64,000 bases of DNA, taken from NCBI GenBank assembly GCA_019055375.1, contig JAHQIW010007131.1, positions 124,001 through 188,000 on the forward strand, given 5' to 3'. Of this stretch, positions 34,663-49,200 are shown one piece after another; positions within the stretch are counted from its first letter, which is position 1, and the number at the start of each line of letters is the position of its first letter. A program made the position numbers and the translations under genes. Source of the stretch: Parelaphostrongylus tenuis (lineage: Eukaryota > Nematoda > Chromadorea > Rhabditida > Metastrongylidae). The notes beneath the pieces were generated by a model. It did no database searches and was not told the DNA's origin. It was given only the letters and a program-made list of their open reading frames with translations.

Positions 34663-34860
34663 CTGATAGCGCAGCGGTTGAAGATGCTTTGCAATAGCGC
34701 ATTGAATTGATCGGTCGCGGATTCGATTCTTCTCTCGAGCTCACCGAATTTTCTATCCCTCCAAAGTCGCTGAATCGGTACTAGATTTGTCGGTGCATAG
34801 TAATGATTTAATACGGCATTCGATCATCGTAAGTCATTGAACACGTCCGATATGTATCCG
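34663..34860 (+). repeat. tRNA-derived SINE-like copy
   Basis: The head GAGGCTGATAGCGCAGCGG and B box CGGATTCGATTC are tRNA-like, and a body with TCCCTCCAAAGTCGCTGAAT resembles family A. Possibly a distinct subfamily. Confidence 0.5.
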
Positions 34861-37735
34861 ATCACGTCCACAATGTGCAATGAAGTGGAATGTACAACGC
34901 ATTCTTCCGAAATTCATCAGAGCCGAACGTTCTGTCCTTTTCTCTTTCATAAATTGAAGTGGATTAGAATTGAACGTACCTCATGACTGCCTGACCCATC
35001 TAATCTAATCAAGTAAAAATCATTTATTCTCCGCTAACACATGTCAGCCTCCAATAATCGATGTGTACCACTTAACAAAGTTTTTTCAAGTCCTGCAAAC
35101 AAATACGTTGGAGTTGAGAAGAAACTAACAAACAGTCTTGGTAGACATCATCCCTTAGATAAGATTAGTAGAGAGAGTACGCTTACTAAGTAGATCCTAT
35201 AGATCTTTTGAACATTAAGGAAACGATTCGTGTTAGGACTGAATCATCATTCGTTCATTTCTATTTTCTTTTCATTGTTTATCTTCTCACTGTCTTCCTT
35301 TTTCCTTCGGATTACCAAATTTGCATCCATGACAGCAGCGTGGATAGTCTGCCTGTGCAGTGCTTTATCTTCTACACAAAACATTCGTGTAATTGCGATA
35401 AGTATGTATCAGTGAACATTTTGCTTATCGCTTTTTTTATATAAGTATCATTAACGTCTTCCGTTCTGGTGATAAAATTTTTACGGAGTGTCGGAATTCT
35501 ATCTTAAAAGAATGTTTGGCGGGCTGAAATCTCAATCTCAATCTGAAGCAATAATCAACGGCTTATTAACGCTCACGACCCGATATAAATAGTTTTTACT
35601 CATGCGTTCAAAAATAACAACCTTTTAACTCTTAACGAGTTATCGCATTTTGAAGTTGATTGGTTGATAGGTGAATCAAAAGCTACTGAGATCTACAAAT
35701 CGTTCCTATAAAATCTTATGTTTATTAATCTCATTAAACGTATTTTGCATACCTTTTCCAATATGCTTCTTCTTTGGAAATGAAGAACTGAACAAGCACT
35801 ATCTTGTTCATCATACACGATAATCTCTCTAAATGTGTGGTTGATGTTTATCATTCCTGTGATTTTATTTGAAATTGAAAAAAATTTGAATCACTTTCAC
35901 ACTTGTTCTAAAAATCTAATTGTGAACAACTCTGAAGATGATGTAGCAATTTCAAGGAGCCATACTCATTCCAAAGTAGATGAAATTTAGATTTTTCTCT
36001 GAGATAATCATGTCCTTAACTCTTTAAGCAATATAGTTAGCGAAAATCATCCTGGATAGATATGACATCATCAAATTAACCTAGCTTGGCACTGAATATG
36101 ACCCTGGGCTTACAGCTTATCTGGTTTGGATCTTTCGTTTTATTTTACTCTTTCACGATAATGTATACATTTTTTTTGCACCTGCGGCCCTTTGAGTACA
36201 AATTTTTCCCGATGGATAAACCCTCTTAAGCCTTTTTGGCCCTTCTCTCATTTTTTGAACCGAAGAAAAGACGACGGTCTTAAGAAAGTAGTTGGTCGAG
36301 CCAAGACTGTACCGATCATTTGATTACACTATTACTGCTTTACTGATTCCAATCCGGTCGCTGGCCAGGCTTATTTCGTTGATCTTCGAAGGGTTAAATG
36401 GCCAAAATTGACGTAGAGTGGTTTAGACTATCGAGTTTTTGTTAATGTCATATATATTCGTTCTTGTTTTCCACCTTACATCGAAAGATCTTTATTTTTA
36501 TAGATGAACAATCTACTAGCATAAGATTTATTCGCACTGTTCAGATCAGACTCAGGACGAACTGTAATAGATGACAGTCGGAAAATCGTCGGCGATGCTT
36601 TCAGATGTTTTTGATAATCGAACATTGGAGAATGCGAACAATTTCAACGAAGGGGTAAATTATTTTCCATTAGTTTTAGAATTCACGAAAACTGAGACCT
36701 TAGTATTATAACAACCTTATTTAGAAGAGCAGAAATCTGCCCATAGCTCTTTACCTCTTGTTATTTCCATTCGATCTTTAAATTCTTCAAGTTATTGGAA
36801 TGAAATAAGATTTCGACCTTTGACTAGTTTTTTCTTTGACGATTTTAGTGACGTTATGACGACCGAAGCCCCCGTGAATAAGTCAGGAAATCAGAGCGTA
36901 GGGAAATATCTAAAATTAGAAATTGTAATTGAATATATAACCCTATACAGTACCATATACTGAGGTATAACAGTGTAGTAGTGACATTGTTTAATTTACT
37001 TTCTCTCTCAAGGATGTTCGAATGATTTATCGCCAATTTTCAGTATTTTTCGAAAACGCTGATATTTAGTTACTTTTCTCAACTAATCAATAGAACTTTG
37101 ATTGCATTGCTTGTGAAATCGTTATCTTTCGTACAAGTAGGGATCATTAGGACTGCCGTTTGATCAATTCCTCATGGAATTTGTGGATTCTTCATTCAAC
37201 AAAATTTGAATGTTAATTCGATCTGTGTAAATAGTCTACATCCATTGCAATTGCTTCAAATTTCCCTACTTGGTAATTTAGCTAGTTAGATAAATATCAA
37301 TTCGATGAAAATGATAAAAGATTTTTTAGAGATATTCGAAGACAGGTGCGCGACAACAAATCAAATGAATGAATTGCTGGGAGGCACAAGTCGTAACGTT
37401 TCACAGTAGGGGCAGAATCTATAATTCCATGTGTCAGTATTTTTATTTACCTACTGTCCTATTCATTTATTTTATCATACGATTCAACCCCTGAAATTTC
37501 AGGTTTTGTGATCAATAGAAAATTGGTTCGTTTGTCTTTTGTGTGTTTATGACATAGGGATTCAGTCAGGTAAGTTTCTAGATTTAGAACTATGCATGTG
37601 CATGTCTTTTGGTTCTGTGTGTGTTGAATTCAAAGGCGCTGGTTTATCGTTAGAAAATGATTTGACAGTCTGCTGTCAATTTATTGAAACTATTCTCAAG
37701 TTTTTTTTTTCTGTCTCTCTTTCTGTTTGTTTTAG

Positions 37736-40287
37736 TTGCCGCAGAACAAGCAGCGTCTACTACTTCAAACATCGAGAAAGGTGACAACATATGCTTAAGA
37801 ATCCTTGAAAACATTGTTGAGTACATTCTTGAAAAACATCTCATACAATAATAACTGAAAAAGTCATGACGTTTATCGATGTGACTGGAAATAAATCTTA
37901 TCAGATCATTAGGCATAAAAATAAAGACCTCCAAGCACAGTTCTCAAAGAGTTAGAAAATCAGTTCTTTCCTTGATACGCTTATGCAGTCTATTTATTAA
38001 CAAAAGCAATGGATTATTCAGTCTATGCCAAAACTGATATATTTTTCGTTTCGAATGCTTTCTTAAGACCACAGCTCAAATTTTAGTATAACAAATAATC
38101 ATTTTTTAGCCACACATTTCATGTGGTCTGCTAAAATGGGCTGACTTATAGAGCCCGATAGACGTGTTTGGACCATGCGGTCCCAACAGTCAGGTAGTTA
38201 CCCTTTCGTCATTTGCCAATAATGTGTGGGTGCTTCACTCCCCACACTAAGAGTTAACGACGACGAACGTTTTACACTCTATGTCCGGTGAAATTATCAC
38301 CTAACACAGGGTGCTGTATACTTGATTGCCCTTTTCTAGTATATTTAATATATCATATCTTTCGTTGAAAGTCAGCCCATTCTAACAGACCACATGACAT
38401 GCATAGCTCAAAAATGATTATTTGGCATATTAATATATTTTTGTTCCTCAGAATCACAATTGACCACACAAGTGACAAGGAAACCATATATTAAATTAGT
38501 TAGAAGATCAAAACTCAAAAAAGCCGGTAATGGCTTCAATAAAAGGAAAAAATATTTTCGGTTCTTCACCGTTATACGGCGCGGGACGAAAAAGCGATCC
38601 TTCTTGTTCGACAAAAACTTTCCATGAGAGGGTTAGTAATCATTTGAAGGCACAAATCTTTGGCTAGTGCAGCACTTGGCCGTTGTTGAAAAACGCTTTT
38701 CTATAATGCTGCAAAATTCAAAATAAAATAATGTTTTGCATCGGCAGCGTAATTTTACTATTACTTCGCTAAAAAGCACGAAAAGCGCATCATCGTTCAG
38801 AGGAATGTCGCAGTATCAGAGTCATACGTTTTATCTCGTGTTTCTTGTAAAGCGGAGAGAAAGTTTCCAATGAATAATGAAAAGCGCACTTCACATGTGA
38901 CCTGTCAATGAATTACAATCGATCGACGCTGGGCTGCTGCATTGAATCTATGGCGGCCACCCACCCGACCGTAGCTTAATCGGTAAATAAGCGGACCAAT
39001 AATGTGAAAGTTTATCTTGTTTTTCCTGTTACGTTGCAGTGGAACGGTCTTTCCAGTGAATGAGCACAACATTGGAATCATGGAAACTTATGCTGTCGAA
39101 CCATTACTAGTAAATTAGAGGAAGGGCTCTATCCTGCGAGAAATATGCGCATGTGGAACACAAATGTTTTCCTTTCGCTGAAGCGTCATCAAAAGACTTT
39201 TTCATAAACGACCACCTACGGCACTAATCAAAAACTCAAGTATTCAAATTTTCAAATTAAAACGCTCTTATGGAAAGCTTTTGTCCAGCTAGAGGGATCT
39301 TTTCTTCATTCCGTTTCGTCAAATGCAAGAGAACCAGTTTTTAGTGGTTCTGTTCCAAGAATGTCAAAGAACCCCCTGTTTGGTCAAAGGGTTTCAACCA
39401 AACGTTATTTCTTCTCCTAGGTCTTTGGAATAAAATTTTAGATACCGCGCTTTCAACGCTTGAAATCAGCTAATTCACGAATGTTTTTGATTAGCAAACC
39501 CTTACATAATTTTATGACACTCGTTCTATTAATATCGCCCTAGTTTTTTTTTCTTTTGGTCAAAAGCGCTAGTGCTATTCAATCGTTGGTATAATTTATA
39601 AATGTAAGCTATCCGTTTTTACGCTATTAGTGTGTCTTAGTAAAATGCTGAAAAGCATCATACCACCTCTGTGCAACTTATAGAAATGACAGTCCGGAAG
39701 ATGGATTGAACTTATCCAAAATCTATGTATTTGATAATGATGAAACTGTGAATTTCCTTGAACAAAGCCACTATTGGACCGACGATTGGCAGGATGTTTT
39801 CTTTTTGATTTAGCCTTGGCGAAACGCTGACAATGTTATATGGAAGCCTATTTTATTATTCTCGGATCTAATCTGAGCGAATGTCTGTAGATAGCCATTC
39901 TTGTGCGTTCGCATGTAGTCATCCTTGTGAACTGAACCGTAGCCTTCCGTTCGACGCCAAATTATGCGATGATGTCAGTGATTCATGAAATTGTTTTTGG
40001 CGTTAATCGATATTCCATATGCCAAAATTCCACATCTCATCCTAGACAAACTTGATAATTGGCTGAGTTTCCTATTCCACATTTCAACATCGACATAAAC
40101 TATCTCGTTTTGGTAAGGTGAGAGTCAGAAAGGACAAAAATTCGTTTATAGAAGAACAATACTTTGTGAAAAATCCAAGTTTAGTAAATATGGAATGAAA
40201 ATTTGCAATGAGAAGCCTTTACTTTATTACAGGTTACGGTCAGGAGAAGCCCAAGGCAGTGGAGACTGCAAAAGACGTTGTTTCATT
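37736..40287 (+). CDS. Two short 5' exons of the giant repeat protein
   Basis: Exon 37736-37780 (45 nt) lies between a TTTTAG acceptor and an AAAG/GTGACA donor and reads AAEQAASTTSNIEK. Exon 40233-40287 (55 nt) lies between TTACAG and GTAAGT and reads GYGQEKPKAVETAKDVVSL. Only one reading frame joins both exons to the large exon without a stop, and the codons split by the introns (G/GT and TT/G) are then completed. The intron 37781-40232 holds a degenerate hammerhead-family element (38040-38420) and a fold-back fragment. Confidence 0.6.
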
Positions 40288-43200
40288 GTAAGTCTTCTAG
40301 AAATTTATAACAACCTCTCTCAGATTTCCACGTGTCTCTTTTTTACGAACACCTTCCAATTCCGCATTTGTCTTTCAGGACAAAAAAACGCGGCCGACCA
40401 GTTACAGTTAGTCCTCAAAAGAAAGAACTCAAGCTAAACTTACGCCGCCAGCAAGAGAAACCTCCAGGAATTAGGTCTCCACTTTCCAATGAGGGTCACT
40501 TTGCGGAAAAACTACCGACAGAAGTTCATGCAGAGTCGAAAATGGAAATGATTCCAGAAACGGATAGCGAATGTGTTCAGCAAGACAATACAGTGGTGAT
40601 TGATACCGTAGGTGAAATCCTAAGGGAAGGAACTAAGTCCGACCACACTGAGAGGTTCAAAATGAATGAGGATCCACTAGTCCAAGAATTCGCAAAGGTG
40701 AAGATTAGTGGAGTAGAAGGTCGCCTAGAACGAAGTCAGGAATCAAACAGACTAACGTGGAAGAATCTCAGAAGGATATTGACTTTAGAGAAAAGAATCA
40801 ACTCCACTATGCCATGAAAAGAGAGAGGGGCGATGAAGTGATAAAGCGGACAAGCATGAAACATGACGAGAACATCGTCAAGACGAGCGAAATTCTTCCT
40901 ACTGAAGAAAGTTATCAGCAGAAGCAGAGTGAGACGTCACAGGCTAGTTACCTTGACTTGAAAAGCAACGAAACGTCGACTGTCCTTCGTGAGAAAGCGA
41001 TCACAGAGTCGGAATTAACTAGACCAACCATTGAAGAAGTGGAACCTATCGATTACCCGATGAAAATAAATACAATCGAAGAGTTACCTAGTAAAACCAA
41101 ATATGATTTAGATGCTGAAGAAAAGGATAACGCCAAGTCGACCCGAATGAAGAAGGATATCTTACCGACGAAGGAAAGTGTCATACATGGAAGGTCGCTG
41201 GGAACGAAGGATTCGACGAAGTACCCACAGAACCATGCCAACACTACTATAATCTCTGTATTCTTGAGCAAAAATGAATACGAAGCTACGAATAACGCAC
41301 TTACGGTGATAAATTATGAGCAAATAAATTTCGAAGAACAATCTCTGAGTGTGAACATTGTAAAATGCACTAATGAAGACCATGTGTTGTATCTAAATCG
41401 GCGCACAGATGGTGGCAATCAAAAATTATTAGAAATGAATAAGAGCGGTGCACTATTGAGAGAGAGCATGTCTGAGGATGTCCAAAGAGAGCTGAAAGAT
41501 ACAAATAATGAAGAGACAGTTTATGAAGAGCGATTAGTGAAAACGAAGCTTGTGAAGCCTGGTGAAGGACTCGGTATCTCCCATACAAAGGTAGCTTCAA
41601 ATGAAGACTCCCATTGCTATGCAGAACGAAGGAGAGATGTTAATTGCTTAGTAAGGCCGATTTTGATCACATCCAAAAAGGACTGAGGAGCACTTACAAG
41701 GAGAAAATGAATTATGAAGAACAACTGGTGAAAATGAAGCTTGTGAAGCCTGATGAAGGACTCGGTGTTTCCCACATAAAAACATTTCAAGCGAGGTTTC
41801 TCAAGGTTATACGGAACGAAATCGACATGCTACTCTGGCAAGTGATGCTCATTTGCAACGTATTCATGAAACTATCAAAGACACAGAGAAGGAAAAAGCG
41901 ACTTATGGAGAACGATCATCGAAAACAAACCTTAAGAAACCTCGTGAAGGCCTCAGTGTTTCGCACACAGAAACATTCTCAAATGAATATGCCCAAAGTC
42001 ATGCAGAACGAAGTAGAAATGCTAAGTTACTGAGTAAGGCTGATTCCCAACATATTCAAAAAAGTAATGGCAGGCACAACCAAGGAAAAGACAATTTATG
42101 AAGAGCGATCATTGGAAACGAGGATTGCGAAACCTGATGAAATGCTTAATACTTCCTATACAAAAAACATTCTTAAGTGAGTATTTCCAAGGCTATGCAG
42201 AACTAAACAGAAATGAGAGTTTATTAGGTAAGGCTGATTTGGAACGCATTGAGAAGGAAATGGAAGATATAGCAAAAGAGAAGACTACTTATGAAGAACG
42301 ATCAACGAGAACGAAGCATGCTAAGCTAAGCGAAGGACTCAATATTTCCTCTACAGAGACACTATTTAGTGAGGAGTTTCAAGGTTATGCAGAGCGAAAT
42401 CGAAATGTTAATTTAGTAATCAAAGACACTTTGGAACATATTTATGAAGAAATGAAGGCCACAGCAGAGGAAAAGGTGATTCATGAGGAATGGTCGTTGG
42501 AGACGAAACTTAGGAAGCCCGATAAAGGACTTGATATTTCCCATGCAGAGACGCTTTCGTGTAAGGATTTCCAGGGCTTTGCAGAACGAAATAGAAATGT
42601 TTGTCTATTAAGTAAAGCAGATCTGGAACAAATTCAAAAAGAAATAACGAACATAGCGAAGGAAGAAGCGATTTATGAGGAACGATCGCTGAAAACGAAG
42701 CTTGGTAAGCCCAGTGGACTCGGTACTTCCTATATGGAGACACCTCCATGTAAGGATTTTCAAGGCTATGAAGAACGAAATCGAAATGCTAGTCTAATTA
42801 GTGAAGCCGACTTGGAACAAATTCAAAAAGAAATTAAGGATACAGCGAAAGAAGAAGCGATTTATGAGGAACGATCGCTTGAAAACGAAAGCTTGTATGG
42901 GCCCAGTGAAGGACTCGGTACTTCCCACATAGAGACACTTCCATGTAAGGATTCCTCAAGGCTATGAAGAACGATCGTTGAAACGAAGCTTGGTAAGCCC
43001 AGTGAAGGACGCGCTACTTCCTACATAGAGACACCTCCATGTAAGGATTCTCAAGGCTATGAAGAACGAAGTCGAAATGCTAGTCTAAAAGTAAGGCTGA
43101 TTTGGAACAAATTTATGAAGAGATGAAGGACACAGCGAAAGAAAAGGCGACTTATGAAGAACGATCGTTGAAAACAAAACTTATGAAGCCTGATGAAGGA

Positions 43201-46200
43201 CTCGATATTTCCTATGCAGAGACACTTTCGTGTAAGGATTTTCAGGGCTTTGCAGAAAGAAATAGAAATGTTAGTCTGTTAAGTAAAACCGATCTGGAAC
43301 AAATTCAAAAAGAAGTGAAGAACATAGCGAAGGAAGAAGCGATTTATGAAGAACGATCGCTGAAAACGAAGCTTGGTAAGCCCAGTGAAGGACTCGATAC
43401 TTCCTATATAGAGACACCTCCATGTAAGGATTTTCAAGTTTATGCAGAACGGAATCGAAATGCTAGTCTAATAAGTAAAGCCGATTTGGAACACATTCAG
43501 AAAGAAATGAAGGATACTGCGAAAGAAAAGGCGATTTATGAAGAACGATCGTTGAAAACGAAGCTTGGTAAACCCAGTGAAGGACTCGGTACTTCACACA
43601 TAGAGACACTTCCATGTAAGAATTTTCAAGGTTATGAAGAATGGAATCGAAATGCTAGTCTAATAAGTAAAGCCGATTTGGAACACATTCAGAAAGAAAT
43701 GAAGGATACTGCGAAAGAAAAGGCGATTTATGAAGAACGATCGCTGAAAACGAAGCTTGGTAAGCCCAGTGAAGGACTCGATACTTCCTATATAGAGACA
43801 CCTCCATGTAAGAATTTTCAAGTTTATGCAGAACGGAATCGAAATGCTAGTCTAATAAGTAAAGCCGATTTGGAACACATTCAAAAAGAAATGAAGGATA
43901 CAGCGAAAGAAAAGGCGATTTATGAAGAACGATCGTTGAAAACGAAGCTTGATATGCCCAGTGAAGGACTCGGTACTTCACACATAGAGACACTTCCATG
44001 TAAGAATTTCAAGGTTATGAAGAATGGAATCGAAATGCTAGTCTAATAAGTAAAGCCGATTTGGAACACATCAGAAAGAAATGAGGATACTGCGAAGAAA
44101 AGGCGATTCATGAAGAACGATCGCTGAAAACAAGCTTGGTAAGCCCAGTGAAGGACTCGCTACTTCTTGTATGAGACACTTCCATGTAAGATTTCAGGCT
44201 TGGAACGAAATCGAAATGCTAGTCTATAAGTAAAGCCGATTGGAACACATTCAAAGAATGAAGGATAGCGAAGAAGGCGATTTATGAGAACGATGTTGAA
44301 AACGAACTTGGTAAGCCCAGTGAAGGACTCGGTATTCCTGTATAGAGACAACTTCCATGTAAAGATTTTCAAGGGCTATGAAGAACGAAATCGAAATGCT
44401 AGTCTAATAAGTAAAGCGATTTGGAACACATTCAAAAAAGAAAATGAAGGATATAGCGAAAGAAAAGGCGATTTATGAAGAACGATTGTTGAAAACGAAG
44501 CTTGGTAAGCCCAGTGAAGGACTCGGTACTTCACACATAGAGGACACTTCCATGTAAGAGATTTTCAAGGTTATGAAGAATGGAATCGAATGCTAGTCTA
44601 GTAAGTAAAGACGATTTGGAAACACATTCAGAAAGAAATGAAGGATACTGCGAAAGAAAAGGCGATTTATGAAGAACGATCGCTTGAAAACGAAGCTTGG
44701 TAAGCCCAGTGAAGGACTCGCTACTTCTTGTATAGAGACACTTCCATGTAAAGATTTTCAAGGCTATGAAGAACGAAATCGAAATGCTAGTCTAATAAGT
44801 AAAGCCGATTTGGAACACATTCAAAAAGAAATGAAGGATACAGCGAAAGAAAAGGCGATTTATGAAGAACGATTGTTGAAAACGAAGCTTGGTAAGCCCA
44901 GTGAAGGACTCGGTACTTCCACACATAGAGACACTTCCATGTAAGAATTTTCAAGGTTATGAAGAATGGAATCGAAATGCTAGTCTAATAAGTAAAGACG
45001 ATTTGGAACACATTCAGAAAGAAATGAAGGATACTGCGAAAGAAAAGGCGATTTATGAAGAAACGATTGTTGAAAACGAAGCTTGGTAAGCCCAGTGAAG
45101 AACGCGCTACTTCCTATATAGAGACACTTCTATGTAACGATTCTCAAGGCTATGAAGAACGAAATCGAAATGCTAATCTAATAAGTAAAGCCGATTTGAA
45201 CACATTCAGAAAGAAATGAAGGATACAGCGAAAGAAAAGGCGATTTATGAAGAACGATCGTTGAAAACGAAGCTTGGTAAGCGCAGTGAAGGACTCGCTA
45301 CTTCTTATATAGAGACACCTCCATGTAAGGATTTTCAAGGTTATGAAGAACAGAATCGAAATGCTAGTCTAATAAGTAAAGCCGATTTGGAACAAATTCA
45401 AAAGAAATGAGGGATACGCCGAAGGAACAAGCGATTTATGAAGAACGATCGTTGAAAACGAAGCTTGGTAAGCGCAGTGAAGGACTCGCTACTTCCTATG
45501 TAGAGACACTTCCGTGTAAGGATTCTCAAGGCTATGAAGAACGAAATCGAAATGCTAATCTAATAAGTAAAGCCGATTTGGAACAAATTCAAAAAGAAAT
45601 GAGGAATACGCCGAAGGAAGAAGCGGGTTATGAAGAACGATTGTTGAAAACGAAGCTTGGTAAACCCAGTGAAGGACTCGCTACTTCTTATATAGAGACA
45701 CTTCCATGTAAGGATTTTCAAGGCTATGAAGAACGAAATCGAAATGCTAATCTAAGAAGTAAAGCCGATTTGGAACAAATTCAAAAAGAAATGAGGGATA
45801 CGCCGAAGGAAGAAGCGGGTTATGAAGAACGATTGTTGAAAACGAAGCTTGGTAAACCCAGTGAAGGACTCGCTACTTCTTATATAGAGACACTTCCATG
45901 CAAAGATTTTCAAGGCTATGAAGAACGAAATCGAAATGCTAATCTAATAAGTAAAGCCGATTTGGAACAAATTCAAAAAGAAATGAGGGATACGGCGAAG
46001 GAAGAAGCGGTTCATGAGGAACGATCGTTGAAAACGAAGCTGGATATGCCCAGTGAAGGACTCGGTACTTCCCATACAGAGACACTTCCATGTAAGGATA
46101 TCCATGGCTATGAAGAACGAAATCGATGTGCTAGTCTGGTGAGCAAGGCCGATTTTGAACAAAATTATAAGGAAATGGAGGACCCTGCGAAAGGAAAGGC

Positions 46201-49200
46201 GATATATGGAGAACGATGGTTGAAAACGAAGTTTATGAAGCCCAATGACGGCGTCAGTACTTCGTATACAGAAATATCCTCAAGTGAGTATTTTAAAGAT
46301 TATGCAGAACAAAATCTTATTGCCAATTCACTACACAGGGCCGATCCTGAACTTATCGAAAAGGAAATGGAAGACACATCGAAAGAAAAGGCGACCTTTG
46401 AAGAATTATTATTATCGAGGGCGATAATTGTCAAGCCCGATGAAGTACTTGATATTTTCCACTCTGAAACACTCTCGGCTGAGAATTCTCAGGGATATGA
46501 AGAAAAAAGTCGCGATGCTAATTTGCTAAGCAGAGCCGATATGAAACATATCGAAAAGGAAATAGAAGACTTAGCGAAGGAAAAGACTACCTATGAAGAA
46601 CTATCGTTGAAAACGAAGCTTGTGAAGCCTGAGGAAGGTCTAAGTATTTCGCACGCGGCGCCATTCTCAAGTGTGGCTGGCCAATGTTACGCAGAACGAA
46701 ATAGAAACGCTAATTTGCTGTGCAGGACCGATTTGAGACATGTCGAAAAGGAAATGGAAGGCACAGCGAAAGGAAAGACCACTTATGAAGTGGGATCATT
46801 GGAAACCGAGAGTCAAAAAAAATCGTTCGCGCTCTAATCATTCTATTCCCATAACAAAATATTTATCAGATGAGACAGAAAAACTGCTCAAGAATAGAGC
46901 TAGAAAATCGAAGGATATTGTTGATGATGATCTGACTATTGTTGAAAACCTGAAAAGTCCATCGGCTTCACAATTTGTCGGAGTAAATTTGGTTGAGCCA
47001 GAAATGGGTGAGACAATAGGAAATGAGTTCAAGTTTGATAAAAAGGGCATCGAAGAGATTGCGAAGTCTAAAAATGATTTAGATGCCGCAACTGAGCGGT
47101 CTGCTAACGATGCACTCGAATTCAAGGCGACCCCGATACCTGTAGATGACAGTGAGCTCTTCCGTCCAACCTATCCAACACGGATCGTGGCGGAACTGCA
47201 AATTGAGTGTTCCGGAAGCGAGATGGGAAAGTGCATAGCTGGAACGTCTACAGTGAGAGGTGCTGAAGTCACAGCATTGGTCGAAGATGAGGTAACCATG
47301 CAAAAGACAGTTGATGGAGAAAAACATGAACAGCATAATAAGGAGGAGTCGTTAACAGGGATAATGAGGAAGGATCTCGTAAATGTCTCCTCAGGGAATG
47401 CAGGGCAGAAAATAAGTGCTGATGCTCCAAAGCTGACTGAAATCAGTGCTTCATACGAACCTCAAAAGAAAGAAGTCCAAGAGAGTGCGTTGTTTTTGAA
47501 CGAGAGTAGAAAAAAGTACTACTGTCCCAGTGTTCGATAGGACCCCCATTTCTCGTGAAGTCTCTCCCGAGATTGTAGCCAAAAAAAAGAAGAATATACC
47601 GAAATCGCTGACCATACCAGATCATATTAGCTCTCGTTTCGGAGATCCAAGTATTTTGCTTTCGCAAGCTAGTCTCTCTGCGAATATAACAGCGCAAGAA
47701 AGTTGTGCCGAAATCATCTCACCACTCAAGCGCCCACAGTCAGTTAGTATATTCATGAAGGTGAACAGTGGTAGTTTATCCAGCTCGAGGGCTGGCACAC
47801 CTTTCGAACAACCATCAGCATTTGAGTATCCAACAATTATGAAGGAGTCGGAAAAGGAACCATATAGTAGGAGTGTTGTTGAAATGGAGGCTATATCGAT
47901 TATTCCAAGTATGAGCGGGAGCGGACAGAGGCAACACCAAGAAATAGCAAAAGATCCGTCGAAGGAGAAAGAGCTTGCCACATCTGAGACGAGACAACAT
48001 GAACAAACAATCAGAAGCACTAGCGAGGACATCGCCCTCGCCATAAAAACCGGAGAAATAGATTCTAAAACTACTCCAAGTTCAATCTTAGATCCTTATA
48101 TGTATAAAGCTAAATTAGCAGAAGTGGAAAAATCTTCCGATGCATTATCCTTCGGAGAAACCCAAAATATGCTATGTATTTCTTCAGTAAAGGAAACATT
48201 GGTAAGTGACAGTAAGACTACTCCAGGCAATCAAACTGACTTAGTAAACAAACGGGATCAACCTAAAGTTTTTGTCAGTGAGGGATCGCCCGCCACTGTT
48301 ACTCGAAGTTTGCTAAGCGTCAACGAACCCCTAACTGATAGCGATCTTCAAGACACTGGATTGATTTCACATTATGATATTGAGTTTTCAAAACTATCTG
48401 GGATGAAGGGAGTCTCAGAAATGACAAAATACCTCAAACGCACACTTATTGACCAACAAATTAAGCCTATAACGGAATCATCTGAAACAACGCTGATATC
48501 ACCAGGTGCTGCAGAAGAAGAGGCAAAATCAGCTGATGTTACTCTAAAAACTAAGCAAAGACAAAAAAAGCTCAAGCCTTCTGCAATAATAGATAGCGAT
48601 ATCGTTTTTCTGTTACCAACACAATCAGCTAGTGCAGCTACTACACTGCTATTGAAGAAAGATGGTAGGAGCGAAACAGCAGTGAAGGCTGTTGTTCCCA
48701 CATTGGAAGCAAGATCTATTGACAACGACAACGTGTACAGTTTTACCGTCTCAGGTACACATACTTCGTGATGTTTCAATTTTTAAACAGTTTGAGTGCA
48801 GTACCATTATTAATTTTGAACGCTCATTTTTTATCGCTGGAAAAGTTTACATTTTTATCTAGAATGGAAAGTGGCTGGAGATGAATCTGAGAAATTTACT
48901 GAATTATGTGTAGCTCTTCCGCATGCATATAATGAAAGACGGATGCGAAAGAAAGCCGCTAAAACAGCTGAGGTATACCCATTTGCTTTGATTACGAGGT
49001 GAAGCTTTAGTGTGTTTGAAACAGAATATCACGGAAAAAGTTTACATTTTTCAAAAACAGAAGAATCAAGAGCAATTGCGTAAGTCTGGTACGCGATTAA
49101 GGCCACTGGAGTTTGCTGGCACACATGAGAGTTCATTAACAGCAGAGGAGTTGGTGCAGGGTGATTTTTTTTGAGCATTAAAACAGACTGTCTCACTGAT

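Larger units (their letters stand above)
31690..37730. other. Gene-poor stretch
   Basis: Besides the diverged SINEs (32284, 34663) and the telomere-type run (33770), I find no supportable exon. The missing 5' exons of the giant gene could lie here. Confidence 0.45.

Noticed and set aside
36571..36654. Possible first exon (MTVGKSSAMLSDVFDNRTL...) before a GTAAAT donor
   Set aside because: Its end phase (0) does not match the phase needed at 37736, and no linking exon was found.
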